Part shown: one piece after another, positions 7,783-16,808 of the stretch | How the letters are laid out: every line of letters begins with the position of its first letter | Numbering within the stretch: position 1 is the stretch's first letter | Origin: Bacillus sp. SKDU12 | GTDB lineage: Bacteria; Bacillota; Bacilli; Bacillales; Bacillaceae | Assembly (NCBI RefSeq): GCF_010093085.1 | Contig: NZ_MSRC01000007.1 | Location: 496,001-560,000, forward strand | Direction: 5' to 3' | DNA length: 64,000 nt | The notes under the pieces: model-generated | The model's input: the letters and a program-made list of their open reading frames with translations, nothing else | Databases searched by the model: none | What the model was told of the DNA's origin: nothing | Position numbers and translations under genes: made by a program

Positions 7783-8285
7783 TTTCGTTCATTTTTGCGA
7801 TGGATGCCAACAGGCTGATCGGCAAAGACAATGATTTGCCGTGGCATTTGCCTAATGATCTTGCGTATTTTAAAAAAGTAACATCAGGGCATTCAATCAT
7901 GATGGGCAGGAAAACATATGAATCGATTGGACGGCCGCTCCCAAACCGGAAAAATATCGTCGTCACATCAGCGCCGGCTTCACAATTTCCGGGATGCACG
8001 GTTGTCAGTTCGATAAAGGATGTACTGGACATATGTTCAGACTCTGAGGAATGTTTTGTGATCGGAGGGGCTCAGCTATATACAGCGCTGTTTCCTTATG
8101 CAGACAGACTGTATATGACGAAAATTCTTCACGAGTTTGAGGGCGACCGACATTTTCCCGAATTCGATGAGACCGATTGGAAGCTGGTTTCAGCTGAGAA
8201 GGGAATCAAGGATGAAAAAAACCCTTACGATTACGAATTTCTGATATATGAAAAAAAGAATTCTTCTGAATCAGGAGGATTTTAA
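7779..8285 (+). CDS. dfrA: Dihydrofolate reductase
   Basis: A 168-residue DHFR that makes tetrahydrofolate with NADPH. Signatures: [25 protein letters not shown] at the start with Asp26-equivalent in [22 protein letters not shown], and VIGGAQLY for cofactor binding. The ATG overlaps the stop of the thyB stub (ATGA), and AAAAGGAGTG nine bases upstream is the ribosome binding site. ypkP starts at the base after its stop. The partner thymidylate synthase gene that normally consumes folate here is deleted. Confidence 0.97.
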   Translation: MISFIFAMDANRLIGKDNDLPWHLPNDLAYFKKVTSGHSIMMGRKTYESIGRPLPNRKNIVVTSAPASQFPGCTVVSSIKDVLDICSDSEECFVIGGAQLYTALFPYADRLYMTKILHEFEGDRHFPEFDETDWKLVSAEKGIKDEKNPYDYEFLIYEKKNSSESGGF

Positions 8286-8906
8286 TTGCTCCGCTACAAT
8301 TTGCTAGTCGTTTATATTGTATATATGCTGTTGAAACATATGAAACAATTATTTAATCAAAGGATGCTTGACCCTCGTCTTTCATACAAAAAACAGATGA
8401 CGCTTGTTTATGAGCGGCCAAAGGCGTTTTTGGAAGGCTGTATCGGCATTACCGGTTCAGTTGTGACGATCCATCAGCCTGAGCAAATACCGCGCGGTCC
8501 TGTTTTGTATGTGCATCCCCGTTTACATGTGACGGAACTGGCCTTAATTGCTGGATATATTGAGGAACCGGCCGGCTTTATTGCCAAGCCAAAAGCATTT
8601 CGCCTGCCTTTTGTCGGGCAATGGCTAGATCGGATGGATGTGATCTCAGACGGCGATTCAGAAAAGGTATATGAAGATGTGACGAAACAGCTGGAAAAAG
8701 GACAAAGTCTGATTCTTTCATTAAATGGTCCTATAGATCCTGTAGCGCTTGCAAGCCGCCATCAGCTCCCATTGGTAATGGTGGAGACGAAAGGAACAGA
8801 AGATCTGCTAAAGGGATCGTTCTTTAAACGGTTAAAGTCTGCAGATATTGAATTGTCCTTTTCAAAAGCCTGGATACCTGCAAATGAAAAACAATTAAGA
8901 GCATAA
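8286..8906 (+). CDS. ypkP: YpkP, PlsC-like acyltransferase-related membrane protein
   Basis: A 206-residue protein starting with TTG at 8286, seven bases after AGGAGG and immediately after the dfrA stop. Residues 3-18 form a hydrophobic anchor. The fold resembles PlsC/1-acylglycerol-phosphate acyltransferases: a [10 protein letters not shown] block at the NHxxxxD position (no Asp), then [21 protein letters not shown] and LSLNGPID. The degenerate catalytic box makes true acyltransferase activity uncertain. Probably co-translated with dfrA. A strong terminator follows. Confidence 0.78.
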   Translation: MLRYNLLVVYIVYMLLKHMKQLFNQRMLDPRLSYKKQMTLVYERPKAFLEGCIGITGSVVTIHQPEQIPRGPVLYVHPRLHVTELALIAGYIEEPAGFIAKPKAFRLPFVGQWLDRMDVISDGDSEKVYEDVTKQLEKGQSLILSLNGPIDPVALASRHQLPLVMVETKGTEDLLKGSFFKRLKSADIELSFSKAWIPANEKQLRA

Positions 8907-8936
8907 AAAAGCGCAGTCGTTAAGACTGCGCTTTTT
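8906..8936. terminator. Bidirectional terminator ypkP/yplQ
   Basis: AAAAAGCGCAGTC and GACTGCGCTTTTT around GTTAA, between convergent genes. Confidence 0.9.
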
Positions 8937-8937
8937 G

Positions 8938-9579
8938 CTATGAAATGAATGGCACCTTTACACAATAAAACAGGACACAGAAAAACATCGCAGCGCTTCC
9001 GCCTAATACAAAACTGTGCCAAATGGCGTGATGGAAGGGGATCTTTTTCCAAATGTAAAAGATCGTTCCGACAGAGTATAAAACGCCCCCCAGAAAAAGA
9101 AGGCCGAATCCCGCTCCGCTCAGCGAAGCATATAAAGGTTTAACCGCAATCATCATCAGCCAGCCCATGATCAAATACATGAAGGTTGACAATAGGATAA
9201 AGCGTTTCACGAAGAAAATTTTAAAGACGATTCCGCCAAGGGCAAGAGACCAGACGATAATCAGCAAAGTGAAGCCGAGTGTGCCTTTTAGCGGCCCCAG
9301 CAAAAAAGGCGTGTAGGTTCCGGCGATCAGTACGTAAATGGCGCTATGATCAATAATCTCTAAAATATCCTTCGTCTTTTTATGTGTGATGCTGTGAAGC
9401 AGTGTGGAGCTTAAATATAACAGCAGCATGGAAACACCGAATATCGTAAAGCTGACAATATCCCATGCGGACCCGTAATGAGCCGCAAATATGATCAAAA
9501 ACACTAATGCTGGTATAGACAAGATCACACCGATGCCATGTGTAATTGCATTGGCGATCTCTTCTTTGATTGTAAACAA
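8938..9579 (-). CDS. yplQ: Hemolysin III family (PAQR) membrane protein YplQ
   Basis: About 213 residues with seven hydrophobic spans. PAQR/HlyIII landmarks are ANAITHGIGVILSIPALV near the N-terminus, SSTLLHSITHKK with the metal-site Ser/His, IDHSAIYVLIAGTYTPF, and PFHHAIWHSFVLGGSAAMF near the C-terminus. The start is taken as the TTG at 9579, seven bases after AAAGGAG; an ATG two codons upstream is too close to the ribosome binding site. Called hemolysin-like by family; a metal-dependent membrane hydrolase role is inferred. Confidence 0.88.
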   Translation of the reverse strand: MFTIKEEIANAITHGIGVILSIPALVFLIIFAAHYGSAWDIVSFTIFGVSMLLLYLSSTLLHSITHKKTKDILEIIDHSAIYVLIAGTYTPFLLGPLKGTLGFTLLIIVWSLALGGIVFKIFFVKRFILLSTFMYLIMGWLMMIAVKPLYASLSGAGFGLLFLGGVLYSVGTIFYIWKKIPFHHAIWHSFVLGGSAAMFFCVLFYCVKVPFIS

Positions 9580-9599
9580 GTGCATTCTCCTTTCAATCT

Positions 9600-10598
9600 C
9601 TAGATTATTTGATGTTTCAGGGTTTCTAAAAAACTCAGGCCCTCTAATGTAATTTTAGTGCCGGCGCGCCCGCGGCTTTTAGTAAGATAATCTTTTTTCT
9701 CCAAGTAATCGAGACGGCTTCTGACCTGCTGCGGAGTTAACGAGGTTTTGCTGTTTTTGCTGTGTTCCGATATGATTCTTCTGCTGGCCGGTTCTCCTTT
9801 TTCGTTTAATGTTTTTATGGTTTCCAAAATAAACAAAAACTCAGCTTTTTCCATTAAAGTCAGCAGCTTCACTTTTTTCTTCGATGCTTTTTCGTCTATA
9901 GCGTCCCTCATATATGGCGGCAGGTCATATGGATGAACCGTTCCCCCGTTTGAGACTGCCGCCATATAATGTGCGGCGTTTTTTAATTCCCGGACATTAC
10001 CTTCAAATGGGTGCTGCTCAAGCAGCGAAAAAACTGAGGGATCGATTAACATTTGCTGCCCTGAATTTGAGAGAAAATACTGTGTCAAAAGCGGTATATC
10101 GCTTTTACGTTCAGACAATGCGGGCAGTGTGAATGTTAAAATATTCAGTCTGTAAAATAAGTCTTGCCTGAAAGTTTGACCATCTGCGCATCTAACTGTG
10201 GAAGCACAGATCAAGCGCGGTTTCTCTGTGTCTGAATCAAGTGCTTTTAGCAGTTCAGCCTGTACAGAAGCAGGCATGCGCCAAACTTCATCAAGAAATA
10301 GGGTTCCTCGCGCCGTTTTTTGATATGCACCTGAGTGTCCATTAAGGCCAAAAAGCTCATGCATAAGGCTTTCTTCAGTATGTGTGCTGCAATTGATGCT
10401 AATATAGGATTCGTTATTTCTCGAAGATTCCTGGTGTATTGCTTGTGCAAAATGATTTTTGCCTGTTCCGATTTTTCCTGTGATCAGAACTGGAAACTCC
10501 GATAATGAGAACTGCTTGGCGATTCGCTTCGCTTCCAGGAATGTTTGATGTTCTCCAATTAGATGTTGAAATGCGCTGGATAGTAGTATGGTATTCAT
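9600..10598 (-). CDS. yplP: Enhancer-binding-protein-like AAA+ regulator YplP lacking the GAFTGA loop
   Basis: A 332-residue AAA+ protein of the sigma-54 activator type without a sensory domain. Walker A is GKIGTGKN (41-48), Walker B is TLFLDEV (99-105), and the arginine-finger region FRQDLFYRLN is intact. The L1 loop that normally carries GAFTGA between ELFG and GTLFLDE is missing: ELFGLNGHS runs directly into GAYQKTARGTLF. The C-terminal part resembles a winged helix (RSRLDYLEKKDYL) rather than a Fis helix. YplP is reported to act in cold adaptation with SigL. Start ATG 10598 lies seven bases after AAAGGAG. Confidence 0.82.
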   Translation of the reverse strand: MNTILLSSAFQHLIGEHQTFLEAKRIAKQFSLSEFPVLITGKIGTGKNHFAQAIHQESSRNNESYISINCSTHTEESLMHELFGLNGHSGAYQKTARGTLFLDEVWRMPASVQAELLKALDSDTEKPRLICASTVRCADGQTFRQDLFYRLNILTFTLPALSERKSDIPLLTQYFLSNSGQQMLIDPSVFSLLEQHPFEGNVRELKNAAHYMAAVSNGGTVHPYDLPPYMRDAIDEKASKKKVKLLTLMEKAEFLFILETIKTLNEKGEPASRRIISEHSKNSKTSLTPQQVRSRLDYLEKKDYLTKSRGRAGTKITLEGLSFLETLKHQII

Positions 10599-10764
10599 CA
10601 ATTGGCTCCTTTTGGTTCTAATTGGTTTATTATATCATGCCATTTGGCTGAAAACATCCTTTATTTCCGATCTTCTTTTTTTCTTAGACATTCCAAGGCA
10701 CCACAGACACAGATATTGCGTAAGAAATCTGTATTTTTGAAATATAAAATAAAAATAACTATCT

Positions 10765-10790
10765 TATTTTTTGAATATTCATGTTATAAT
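10765..10790 (+). promoter_or_regulatory. ilvA promoter with overlapping CodY-like box
   Basis: TGTTATAAT (10782-10790) is a perfect extended -10. Just upstream, TATTTTTTGAATATT (10765-10779) matches the CodY consensus with three mismatches, placed to block RNA polymerase. CodY repression of ilvA is known; the exact site is my reading. Confidence 0.6.
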
Positions 10791-10832
10791 GGCATATTAA
10801 ATAGAGATTTAAAATAAGAAAGGAATCTGTAC

Positions 10833-12101
10833 ATGAAACCGTTGCTTAAAGAAAACTCTCTCATTCAAGTGAAAGACATTTTAAAAGCGCATCAAAATGT
10901 AAAAGATGTTGTGATCCATACACCTTTGCAAAGAAATGACAGACTTTCGGAGAGATATGAATGCAATATCTATTTGAAACGTGAAGACTTGCAAGTTGTC
11001 AGGTCATTTAAGCTCCGAGGGGCTTATCATAAAATCAAACAGCTTTCCAGCGAGCAGACTGAGAATGGAGTTGTATGTGCGAGTGCCGGAAACCATGCCC
11101 AAGGCGTGGCGTTTTCGTGTAAATATCTTGGCATTCACGGGAAAATCTTTATGCCGTCTACAACACCGAGACAAAAAGTGTCTCAAGTTGAACTGTTCGG
11201 AAAAGGGTTTATCGATATTATTTTGACAGGTGATACGTTTGACGATGCGTATAAAAGCGCTGTTGAGTGCTGCGAGGCGGAATCCCGGACGTTTATCCAT
11301 CCTTTCGATGATCCCGATGTGATGGCCGGACAGGGGACGCTGGCGGTCGAAATTTTAAACGACATTGATACGGAGCCGCATTTTCTGTTTGCGAGTGTCG
11401 GAGGGGGCGGACTTCTCTCAGGTGTAGGTACATATTTGAAAAATGTGTCTCCTGCTACAAAGGTAATTGCCGTTGAGCCGGCGGGTGCGGCCTCCTACTT
11501 TGAATCAAACAAAGCCGGGCATGTTGCCACCCTTGATAAAATTGATAAGTTTGTCGATGGAGCAGCTGTGAAAAAAATTGGGGAGGAAACGTTCCGAACG
11601 CTGGAATCTGTCGTCGATGACATTCTCCTCGTACCTGAAGGAAAAGTATGTACGTCCATTCTTGAATTATATAATGAATGTGCGATTGTTGCTGAACCGG
11701 CTGGAGCTCTTTCTGTCGCAGCGCTTGATTTGTACAAAGAAGAAATTAAGGGCAAAAACGTGGTGTGTGTGGTCAGCGGAGGCAATAACGATATCGGAAG
11801 AATGCAGGAAATGAAGGAAAGGTCATTGATTTTTGAAGGACTTCAGCATTATTTTATCGTCAATTTTCCGCAAAGAGCAGGGGCGCTCCGTGAATTTCTT
11901 GACGAAGTCCTCGGACCTAATGACGACATTACAAGATTTGAATATACGAAAAAAAATAATAAAAGCAATGGACCTGCCCTTGTCGGCATCGAATTGCAAA
12001 ATAAGGAAGACTATGGACCGCTGATTGAACGGATGAACAGAAAACCGTTTCATTATGTAGAGGTAAATAAGGATGAGGATTTGTTCCATTTGCTGATCTA
12101 A
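10833..12101 (+). CDS. ilvA: Threonine dehydratase (biosynthetic)
   Basis: A 422-residue PLP enzyme converting threonine to 2-oxobutyrate, the first step of isoleucine synthesis. The PLP lysine is in VVRSFKLRGAYHKI, the phosphate-binding glycine loop is SVGGGGLLSG, and ASAGNHAQGVAFSC is the substrate loop. The C-terminal ~85 residues form one ACT-like regulatory domain (FIVNFPQRAGALREFLDEVL), shorter than the two-domain E. coli form. AAGAAAGGAATC precedes the ATG. An upstream CodY-like box links it to ilvD control. Confidence 0.96.
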   Translation: MKPLLKENSLIQVKDILKAHQNVKDVVIHTPLQRNDRLSERYECNIYLKREDLQVVRSFKLRGAYHKIKQLSSEQTENGVVCASAGNHAQGVAFSCKYLGIHGKIFMPSTTPRQKVSQVELFGKGFIDIILTGDTFDDAYKSAVECCEAESRTFIHPFDDPDVMAGQGTLAVEILNDIDTEPHFLFASVGGGGLLSGVGTYLKNVSPATKVIAVEPAGAASYFESNKAGHVATLDKIDKFVDGAAVKKIGEETFRTLESVVDDILLVPEGKVCTSILELYNECAIVAEPAGALSVAALDLYKEEIKGKNVVCVVSGGNNDIGRMQEMKERSLIFEGLQHYFIVNFPQRAGALREFLDEVLGPNDDITRFEYTKKNNKSNGPALVGIELQNKEDYGPLIERMNRKPFHYVEVNKDEDLFHLLI

Positions 12102-12187
12102 TTTTTTTGCTGAACCGCGTAAAATGACAGACAGCCCGGCTGGCATTGTATATAATAGAAGAAAAACAAAAAAGAGGATTGATTAGC

Positions 12188-12439
12188 TTGTTACTCAAAA
12201 GCCTAGAGTTCAAACGCAGTGATGGGATTCAGGTGAAAGTGACAGAAATACCTGTATTAAAGGAAGATGAGCACTATTTCTTTATGTTACATCATCATTT
12301 GCAAATCTACTTAAAAAAAGTGTTTTCATCAAACTGCAGGGCAAAAGTGTATTCTTTCCGACATTATATGAAGCGCCGAATGAAATGGACAGATTATCAG
12401 GCTGTTTTTCATCAAGAGGCGTTAAAGTACAACGCTTAA
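12188..12439 (+). CDS. ypmP: DUF2535 family protein YpmP
   Basis: An 83-residue small basic protein. The start is TTG 12188 behind AGAGGATTGATTAGC; a longer reading from 12146 lacks a ribosome binding site. The sequence MLLKSLEFKRSDGIQVKV and the histidine-rich FMLHHHLQIYLKKVF, then YMKRRMKWTDYQAVF, match the YpmP family, whose function is unknown. No membrane segment. Position after ilvA is conserved in bacilli. Confidence 0.78.
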   Translation: MLLKSLEFKRSDGIQVKVTEIPVLKEDEHYFFMLHHHLQIYLKKVFSSNCRAKVYSFRHYMKRRMKWTDYQAVFHQEALKYNA

Positions 12440-12589
12440 TATGCCGTTTATTACCTGTATGTTCCTCAATTTGCTGATTGGGGGGCATGCAGGATTTTTT
12501 TGCCCAATATCGAATACAAACATGGGACGCAAGCAGGCAAGGTTGATTTCGAAAAAACGCTTTTATGTTGGCTGGAAAGGGTGAAAGTC

Positions 12590-13171
12590 ATGAAAGTGAT
12601 CAAGGGTTTAACGGCAGGACTGTTTGTACTGTTTTTGTATGCCTGCGGAGGACAACAGATTAAAGATCCGCTCAATTATGAGGTGGAACCCTTTATCTTT
12701 CAAAATCAAGATGGAAAGAACGTTTCTTTAGAGAGTTTAAAAGGAGAAGTATGGCTGGCGGATTTTATTTTCACCAACTGTGAGACTGTTTGTCCTCCGA
12801 TGACCGCTCATATGACCGAGCTCCAAAAAAAGCTGGAAGCCGAGAAGATAGATGTCCGTATCGTATCATTTAGCGTTGATCCAGAAAATGATAAGCCGAA
12901 ACAGCTGAAAAAATTTGCTGCAAACTACCCATTATCGTTTGATAACTGGGATTTCCTCACGGGGTACAGCCAGAGTGAGATTGAGGCGTTCGCGCTTAAG
13001 AGCTTTAAAGCGATTGTGAAAAAGCCGGAGGGAGAGGACCAAGTCATTCATTATTCTACCTTTTATTTAGTAGGACCGGACGGCAAGGTGCTGAAAGATT
13101 ATAATGGAGTGGAAAATACACCCTACGGTGACATTATTGACGATGTGAAAACAGCCAGTGTACTCAAGTAA
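12590..13171 (+). CDS. ypmQ: SCO1/SenC-family lipoprotein YpmQ
   Basis: A 193-residue lipoprotein: signal peptide KGLTAGLFVLFLYAC with the lipobox Cys, then a thioredoxin-like SCO domain. The copper/redox motif is FTNCETVCPPM (CxxxC), and the distant His sits in VIHYSTFYLVGPDGKV. SCO proteins deliver copper or handle thiols for the CuA centre of cytochrome oxidase outside the membrane. The start is ATG 12590, eight bases after AAAGGG. It is a paralogue of the YpmQ/Sco type known to be important for cytochrome caa3. Confidence 0.9.
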   Translation: MKVIKGLTAGLFVLFLYACGGQQIKDPLNYEVEPFIFQNQDGKNVSLESLKGEVWLADFIFTNCETVCPPMTAHMTELQKKLEAEKIDVRIVSFSVDPENDKPKQLKKFAANYPLSFDNWDFLTGYSQSEIEAFALKSFKAIVKKPEGEDQVIHYSTFYLVGPDGKVLKDYNGVENTPYGDIIDDVKTASVLK

Positions 13172-13248
13172 GCTAGCAGACTAGGCATTTTCAAATCTGC
13201 TAAAACATGATACACTTTCCACTAGTAGAATGGGAAGGAGCAACAAGA

Positions 13249-14013
13249 TTGAAGCTGCGCATAACACTCATGGCCAGTTTGATTTTGCTTCTTACTGCTT
13301 GTACGGGTATACGTACAGCATCTGAGGGAAAACAACAAGCCCATGAACCGAAAACGAAAGAGCACATTGTCATTGCAGCTGTAGGAGATTCGCTGACAGA
13401 AGGAGTCGGAGATCTCGAAGGAAAGGGATATGTTGGCAATGTTGCGGATTCTATCCGATCAGATAAACAAGTCAAAACGGTAGACGTGAAAAATTATGCC
13501 GTGAAAGGGAACCGTTCGGACGATTTGTTAGAGAAACTAAAAGATAAAAAGGTTCGAAAAGGCATAAAGGACGCAGATTATGTCTTTTTTACAATTGGTG
13601 GTAATGATTTGATGAAAGTCCTTCGCCAAAACTTTCTGCAATTAACCATTGAACCGTTTCAGGAAGCGGAAAAGCCGTACGAAAAGCGCTTTAAAAAAAT
13701 TATTTCTGAAATTCGAAAGCTGAATGATCACGCTGAGCTCATTTATGTCAGCATGTATAATCCATTTACGTTTACGTTATCTGAATTAAATGAAATAAAC
13801 GGAGTCGTCACTGATTGGAATCATATTGCTGAAAAAGAGCTGAAAAAAGATAAACATGCAAAAATCATTCATATTGAAGACTTGTTCAATAAAAAAAGTG
13901 ACAGCAGCCGAATTTCTGAGGACGATGATTTTCATCCTAATGGTACGGGTTATTCCCTTATCGCGAAGCGTGTCTATCAAGCCATAAAAAAAGAAGGATT
14001 ACCGAAAGAGTAG
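13249..14013 (+). CDS. ypmR: SGNH/GDSL lipoprotein hydrolase YpmR
   Basis: A 254-residue lipoprotein with signal LMASLILLLTACTG (lipobox LTAC). The hydrolase motifs are block I VGDSLTEGVGD, the oxyanion GNRS and GGND blocks, and the DDDFHPN catalytic Asp-His block, all typical of GDSL esterases. The start is TTG 13249 preceded by GGAAGGAG; an upstream ATG at 13207 has no signal. Ester substrate unknown; a cell-surface lipid or polymer is likely. ypmS follows 9 bp later. Confidence 0.88.
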   Translation: MKLRITLMASLILLLTACTGIRTASEGKQQAHEPKTKEHIVIAAVGDSLTEGVGDLEGKGYVGNVADSIRSDKQVKTVDVKNYAVKGNRSDDLLEKLKDKKVRKGIKDADYVFFTIGGNDLMKVLRQNFLQLTIEPFQEAEKPYEKRFKKIISEIRKLNDHAELIYVSMYNPFTFTLSELNEINGVVTDWNHIAEKELKKDKHAKIIHIEDLFNKKSDSSRISEDDDFHPNGTGYSLIAKRVYQAIKKEGLPKE

Positions 14014-14022
14014 GGTGACATC

Positions 14023-14586
14023 ATGAATATATGGAAACGATTGTTTTTTATATTACTTACAATCAATATTGTCCTGGCTGTTGGGTTTACAGTCCTTGTT
14101 ATGCTGCCGGGAAAACAAGCACAGGTGAAAGAATCAACTAAGAGCGAATACGGATTTCAAGTGACAAGCACAAAAGAATCATTAGCTGCGTTTATCAATT
14201 CATATTTAAACGACAAAGCATCAAACAAGCTTGATTATAAAGTAGAGATTGAGGATGATGTTCATGTCGCAGGGAAAATAAAAGCTTTTTCGACATCCAT
14301 TGATGCGTTTGTCGCTTTCGAACCGACCGTGAAAAAAAATGGAGATGTGGAGCTGAATGTGACGAAATTTTCATTAGGGAAATTGAGTATTCCCATTAGC
14401 TTTGTGTTAAATTATATGGGCAGCTTTTACGAATTGCCGTCATTTGTGCATGTCCATCCCGGTGATAAAAGCATTGAAGTTCGTCTGTCAGAAATGCCTT
14501 TAACGAATGGAATGTATGTCAAAGCGGATAAAATAAATTTAGAAAAAGATGAAATTGAGTTTTCCTACTACCATCCTAAACAATAG
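14023..14586 (+). CDS. ypmS: YpmS, DUF2140 membrane-anchored protein
   Basis: A 187-residue protein with one N-terminal membrane span (FFILLTINIVLAVGFTVLVML) and an extracellular domain of DUF2140 type, with KVEIEDDVHVAGKI and a beta-rich C-terminus. Function unknown. GTAGGGTGAC precedes the ATG. It sits between ypmR and ypmT with gaps of 9 and 12 bp, so the three likely form one transcript and act at the envelope. Confidence 0.82.
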   Translation: MNIWKRLFFILLTINIVLAVGFTVLVMLPGKQAQVKESTKSEYGFQVTSTKESLAAFINSYLNDKASNKLDYKVEIEDDVHVAGKIKAFSTSIDAFVAFEPTVKKNGDVELNVTKFSLGKLSIPISFVLNYMGSFYELPSFVHVHPGDKSIEVRLSEMPLTNGMYVKADKINLEKDEIEFSYYHPKQ

Positions 14587-14598
14587 AGGTGACTGAAA

Positions 14599-14793
14599 AT
14601 GAAACGTATTTATCAGTATTTCAGTTTATTATCCTTTACATTTTCTCTGTATTTCGGCTGGCTTGCATATCATCATCTGGCCGCTGAAAACATGGACCAA
14701 ATGTACTTGAATATTTCCTATTGTACCTTGTTCCTAAGTGTGATGGTGCTTACATTCGGTATGAAAGACCGAAAAAAAACGGATAAATCATGA
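14599..14793 (+). CDS. ypmT: Small two-span membrane protein YpmT
   Basis: A 64-residue protein with two hydrophobic segments (FSLLSFTFSLYFGWLAYHHL and LFLSVMVLTFGM) and a basic tail KDRKKTDKS. GAGGTGAC precedes the ATG, 12 bp after ypmS. No recognised domain. The terminator at 14791-14826 overlaps its stop and ends the ypmRST unit. Confidence 0.78.
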   Translation: MKRIYQYFSLLSFTFSLYFGWLAYHHLAAENMDQMYLNISYCTLFLSVMVLTFGMKDRKKTDKS

Positions 14794-14826
14794 AAAAAGA
14801 GACATGAAACAACGTCTCTTTTTTCA
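14791..14826. terminator. Terminator after ypmT
   Basis: TGAAAAAAGAGAC pairs with GTCTCTTTTTTCA around a 10-base loop. Confidence 0.85.
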
Positions 14827-14864
14827 TGCGGCCAGATGAAAATTTGAGAACATAAGGAGAAAAA

Positions 14865-16202
14865 ATGAAAGCATACGATTTTACAGAAGGGAACGTACTG
14901 AAACAGCTTGTGCTATTTTCAACACCTATTATGCTGGGGAACGCATTGCAGGTTTCTTTTCAATTGATAGACAGTTTGTGGATTGGAAATTTACTGGGGG
15001 CAAAGGCTCTTGGGGCAGCTGCGGTATCAAGCACAATTGTTTTAACCGTGCTGTCTTTTATTTTGGGCCTTAATAATGCGACATTAACGATTTTGTCACA
15101 GCAAAAGGGGAAAGATGATGAAACAGGAATGGTGTCGTATATTAACGCTTTTGTGGTTTTATTAACAGGTTTAAGCATCGGATTCGGAGCGGCCGGTTTT
15201 TTTCTGTCAGATCCCTTGCTTCGTCTGCTGAAAACGCCTGAGTCGATGATACCGCTGGCTGAGACCTATTTACAGATTCAATTTATCGGTATTTTATTTT
15301 TGTTCGGTTATAACTTTATTAGTACTGTATTGCGGGCGCTCGGTGACAGCAAAACACCTCTCCGGTTTATTGCGTTTGCCGTTGTGCTGAATGCGGTATT
15401 GGCACCGCTCTTTATTTCTGTGTTCCGTATGGGAATAGCGGGAGCTGCTTATTCGACGATTTTGTCCCAAGGCATTGCGTTTCTGTACGGATTGTTTTAT
15501 GTCATCAAACACAAGCTTGTGCCATTTTCTATTCCGCGAATGCCCAAATGGGGAGAGTCCGCGCTGATTTTGAAACTTGGGATTCCGGCAGGCCTGCAGA
15601 TGATGGTTATTACAGGCGGAATGATGGCGATTATGAGTGTTGTCAATTCATACGGAGAGCACGTGGTGTCAGGTTTTGGCGCGGTGCAACGGCTCGACAG
15701 CATCATCACACTTCCGGCTATGGCAGCCGGTACGGCGGTTAACAGTATGGCAGGTCAAAATATCGGAATAGGGAACGATAAAAGAGTAGGAGCAATTGCG
15801 AGACTAAGTGTGATAGCTGTTATTTCTTGCATGCTGGTGATTGCAGTGATGATATGGGTATTTAGTAAAGAGCTCATGAAGTTGTTTATCAGCGAGCCAG
15901 ATGCGATTGCATTTGGTGAACAATATTTGCGGTGGATTGCTTTCTTCTATCCTTTTATTGGGATTAATTTCGTGCTGAACGGAATTGTCAGAGCTGCGGG
16001 AGCGATGATGCAGGTCTTAGTTTTAAACGTAATATCGTTTTGGGTGTTGAGGTATCCGTTCACCGCTCTAATTTCAGCATGGCTTGGACAGAAAGGAATT
16101 GGGCTCGGAATCGGAATGAGTTTTTTATTAAGCAGCTGTGCAGCATTTTTGTATTACAGATACGGTCGTTGGAAAACAATGAAACTGTTTACTGAAAAAT
16201 AA
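14865..16202 (+). CDS. ypnP: MATE-family efflux transporter YpnP
   Basis: A 445-residue, 12-span MATE/DinF-type exporter. The two halves repeat: LVLFSTPIMLGNALQVSFQLIDS and LILKLGIPAGLQMMVITGGM. DSLWIGNLLGAKALGAAA is a typical loop. The family expels drugs or metabolites using sodium or proton gradients; the substrate is not predictable here. AAGGAG precedes the ATG. Convergent with the MarR gene ypoP across a shared terminator. Confidence 0.9.
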   Translation: MKAYDFTEGNVLKQLVLFSTPIMLGNALQVSFQLIDSLWIGNLLGAKALGAAAVSSTIVLTVLSFILGLNNATLTILSQQKGKDDETGMVSYINAFVVLLTGLSIGFGAAGFFLSDPLLRLLKTPESMIPLAETYLQIQFIGILFLFGYNFISTVLRALGDSKTPLRFIAFAVVLNAVLAPLFISVFRMGIAGAAYSTILSQGIAFLYGLFYVIKHKLVPFSIPRMPKWGESALILKLGIPAGLQMMVITGGMMAIMSVVNSYGEHVVSGFGAVQRLDSIITLPAMAAGTAVNSMAGQNIGIGNDKRVGAIARLSVIAVISCMLVIAVMIWVFSKELMKLFISEPDAIAFGEQYLRWIAFFYPFIGINFVLNGIVRAAGAMMQVLVLNVISFWVLRYPFTALISAWLGQKGIGLGIGMSFLLSSCAAFLYYRYGRWKTMKLFTEK

Positions 16203-16212
16203 GGAAGCGCTG

Positions 16213-16253
16213 TAAAAAGCACATACCCTTGTGTGGAGGTATGTGCTTTTTTT
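16213..16253. terminator. Bidirectional terminator ypnP/ypoP
   Basis: AAAAAGCACATACC and GGTATGTGCTTTTT flank a 10-base loop between convergent genes. Confidence 0.9.
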
Positions 16254-16677
16254 AACGGTTTTTATCTAGTTTGCTGAAAAGCTCAATTAATGAGGCTAGT
16301 TCAGCGTCACTGTAACAGTCAAAACGTTTAAAGAAATATTCTGTTTTTTTCTCGTTGAAATGCTGGAGGACTTTTTCGCCTGCTTCGGTGATATGAATAC
16401 GGATAATCCGTCTGTCTTCCTTCGATCTGATTCTCGTAATCCATTCCTTTTCGACCAGCGCATCAGTTACAGCCGTAATGTGGCTTGCCGAAACCTCTAA
16501 AATAGGCGCAAATTCGGTTACTTTTTTAGGGCCTTGATCATTGAGAATTCGCAAAATGGTGAATTCATTCCGTGACAGTTCTTTATCTAGAATCTCATTG
16601 ATTTCATTGCGTATTTGTTTAAAGACTTTACGAAGTAAAGTTTCCATATCGTACATCATCTGTGTTCTTACTTTCAA
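16252..16677 (-). CDS. ypoP: MarR-family transcriptional regulator YpoP
   Basis: A 141-residue winged-helix regulator. The DNA-binding region includes FTILRILNDQGPKKVTEFA, VSASHITAVTDALVEKEWI and the wing RSKEDRRIIRIHITEAG, all canonical for MarR. Flanking helices form the dimer interface. No ligand-binding Cys is obvious. Target unknown; the adjacent convergent ypnP and divergent msrAB are candidates. The start lies at ATG 16677 with a weak GGAGG upstream (cctcc at 16687-16691). Confidence 0.85.
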   Translation of the reverse strand: MKVRTQMMYDMETLLRKVFKQIRNEINEILDKELSRNEFTILRILNDQGPKKVTEFAPILEVSASHITAVTDALVEKEWITRIRSKEDRRIIRIHITEAGEKVLQHFNEKKTEYFFKRFDCYSDAELASLIELFSKLDKNR

Positions 16678-16808
16678 ATTTGTGAACCTCCATTACATAA
16701 GCATATTGCTTAAAACCTATAGATTTTTATGAAAAGCAGAATCGTTTTCATTCTATTTTTACATGCTATAATATAATAATACCACGTATTAACAAAGGAG
16801 GCACCAGT

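Noticed and set aside
10602-10817. 71-codon frame before ilvA
   Set aside because: AT-rich, lies over the ilvA promoter and yplP upstream region, no ribosome binding site.
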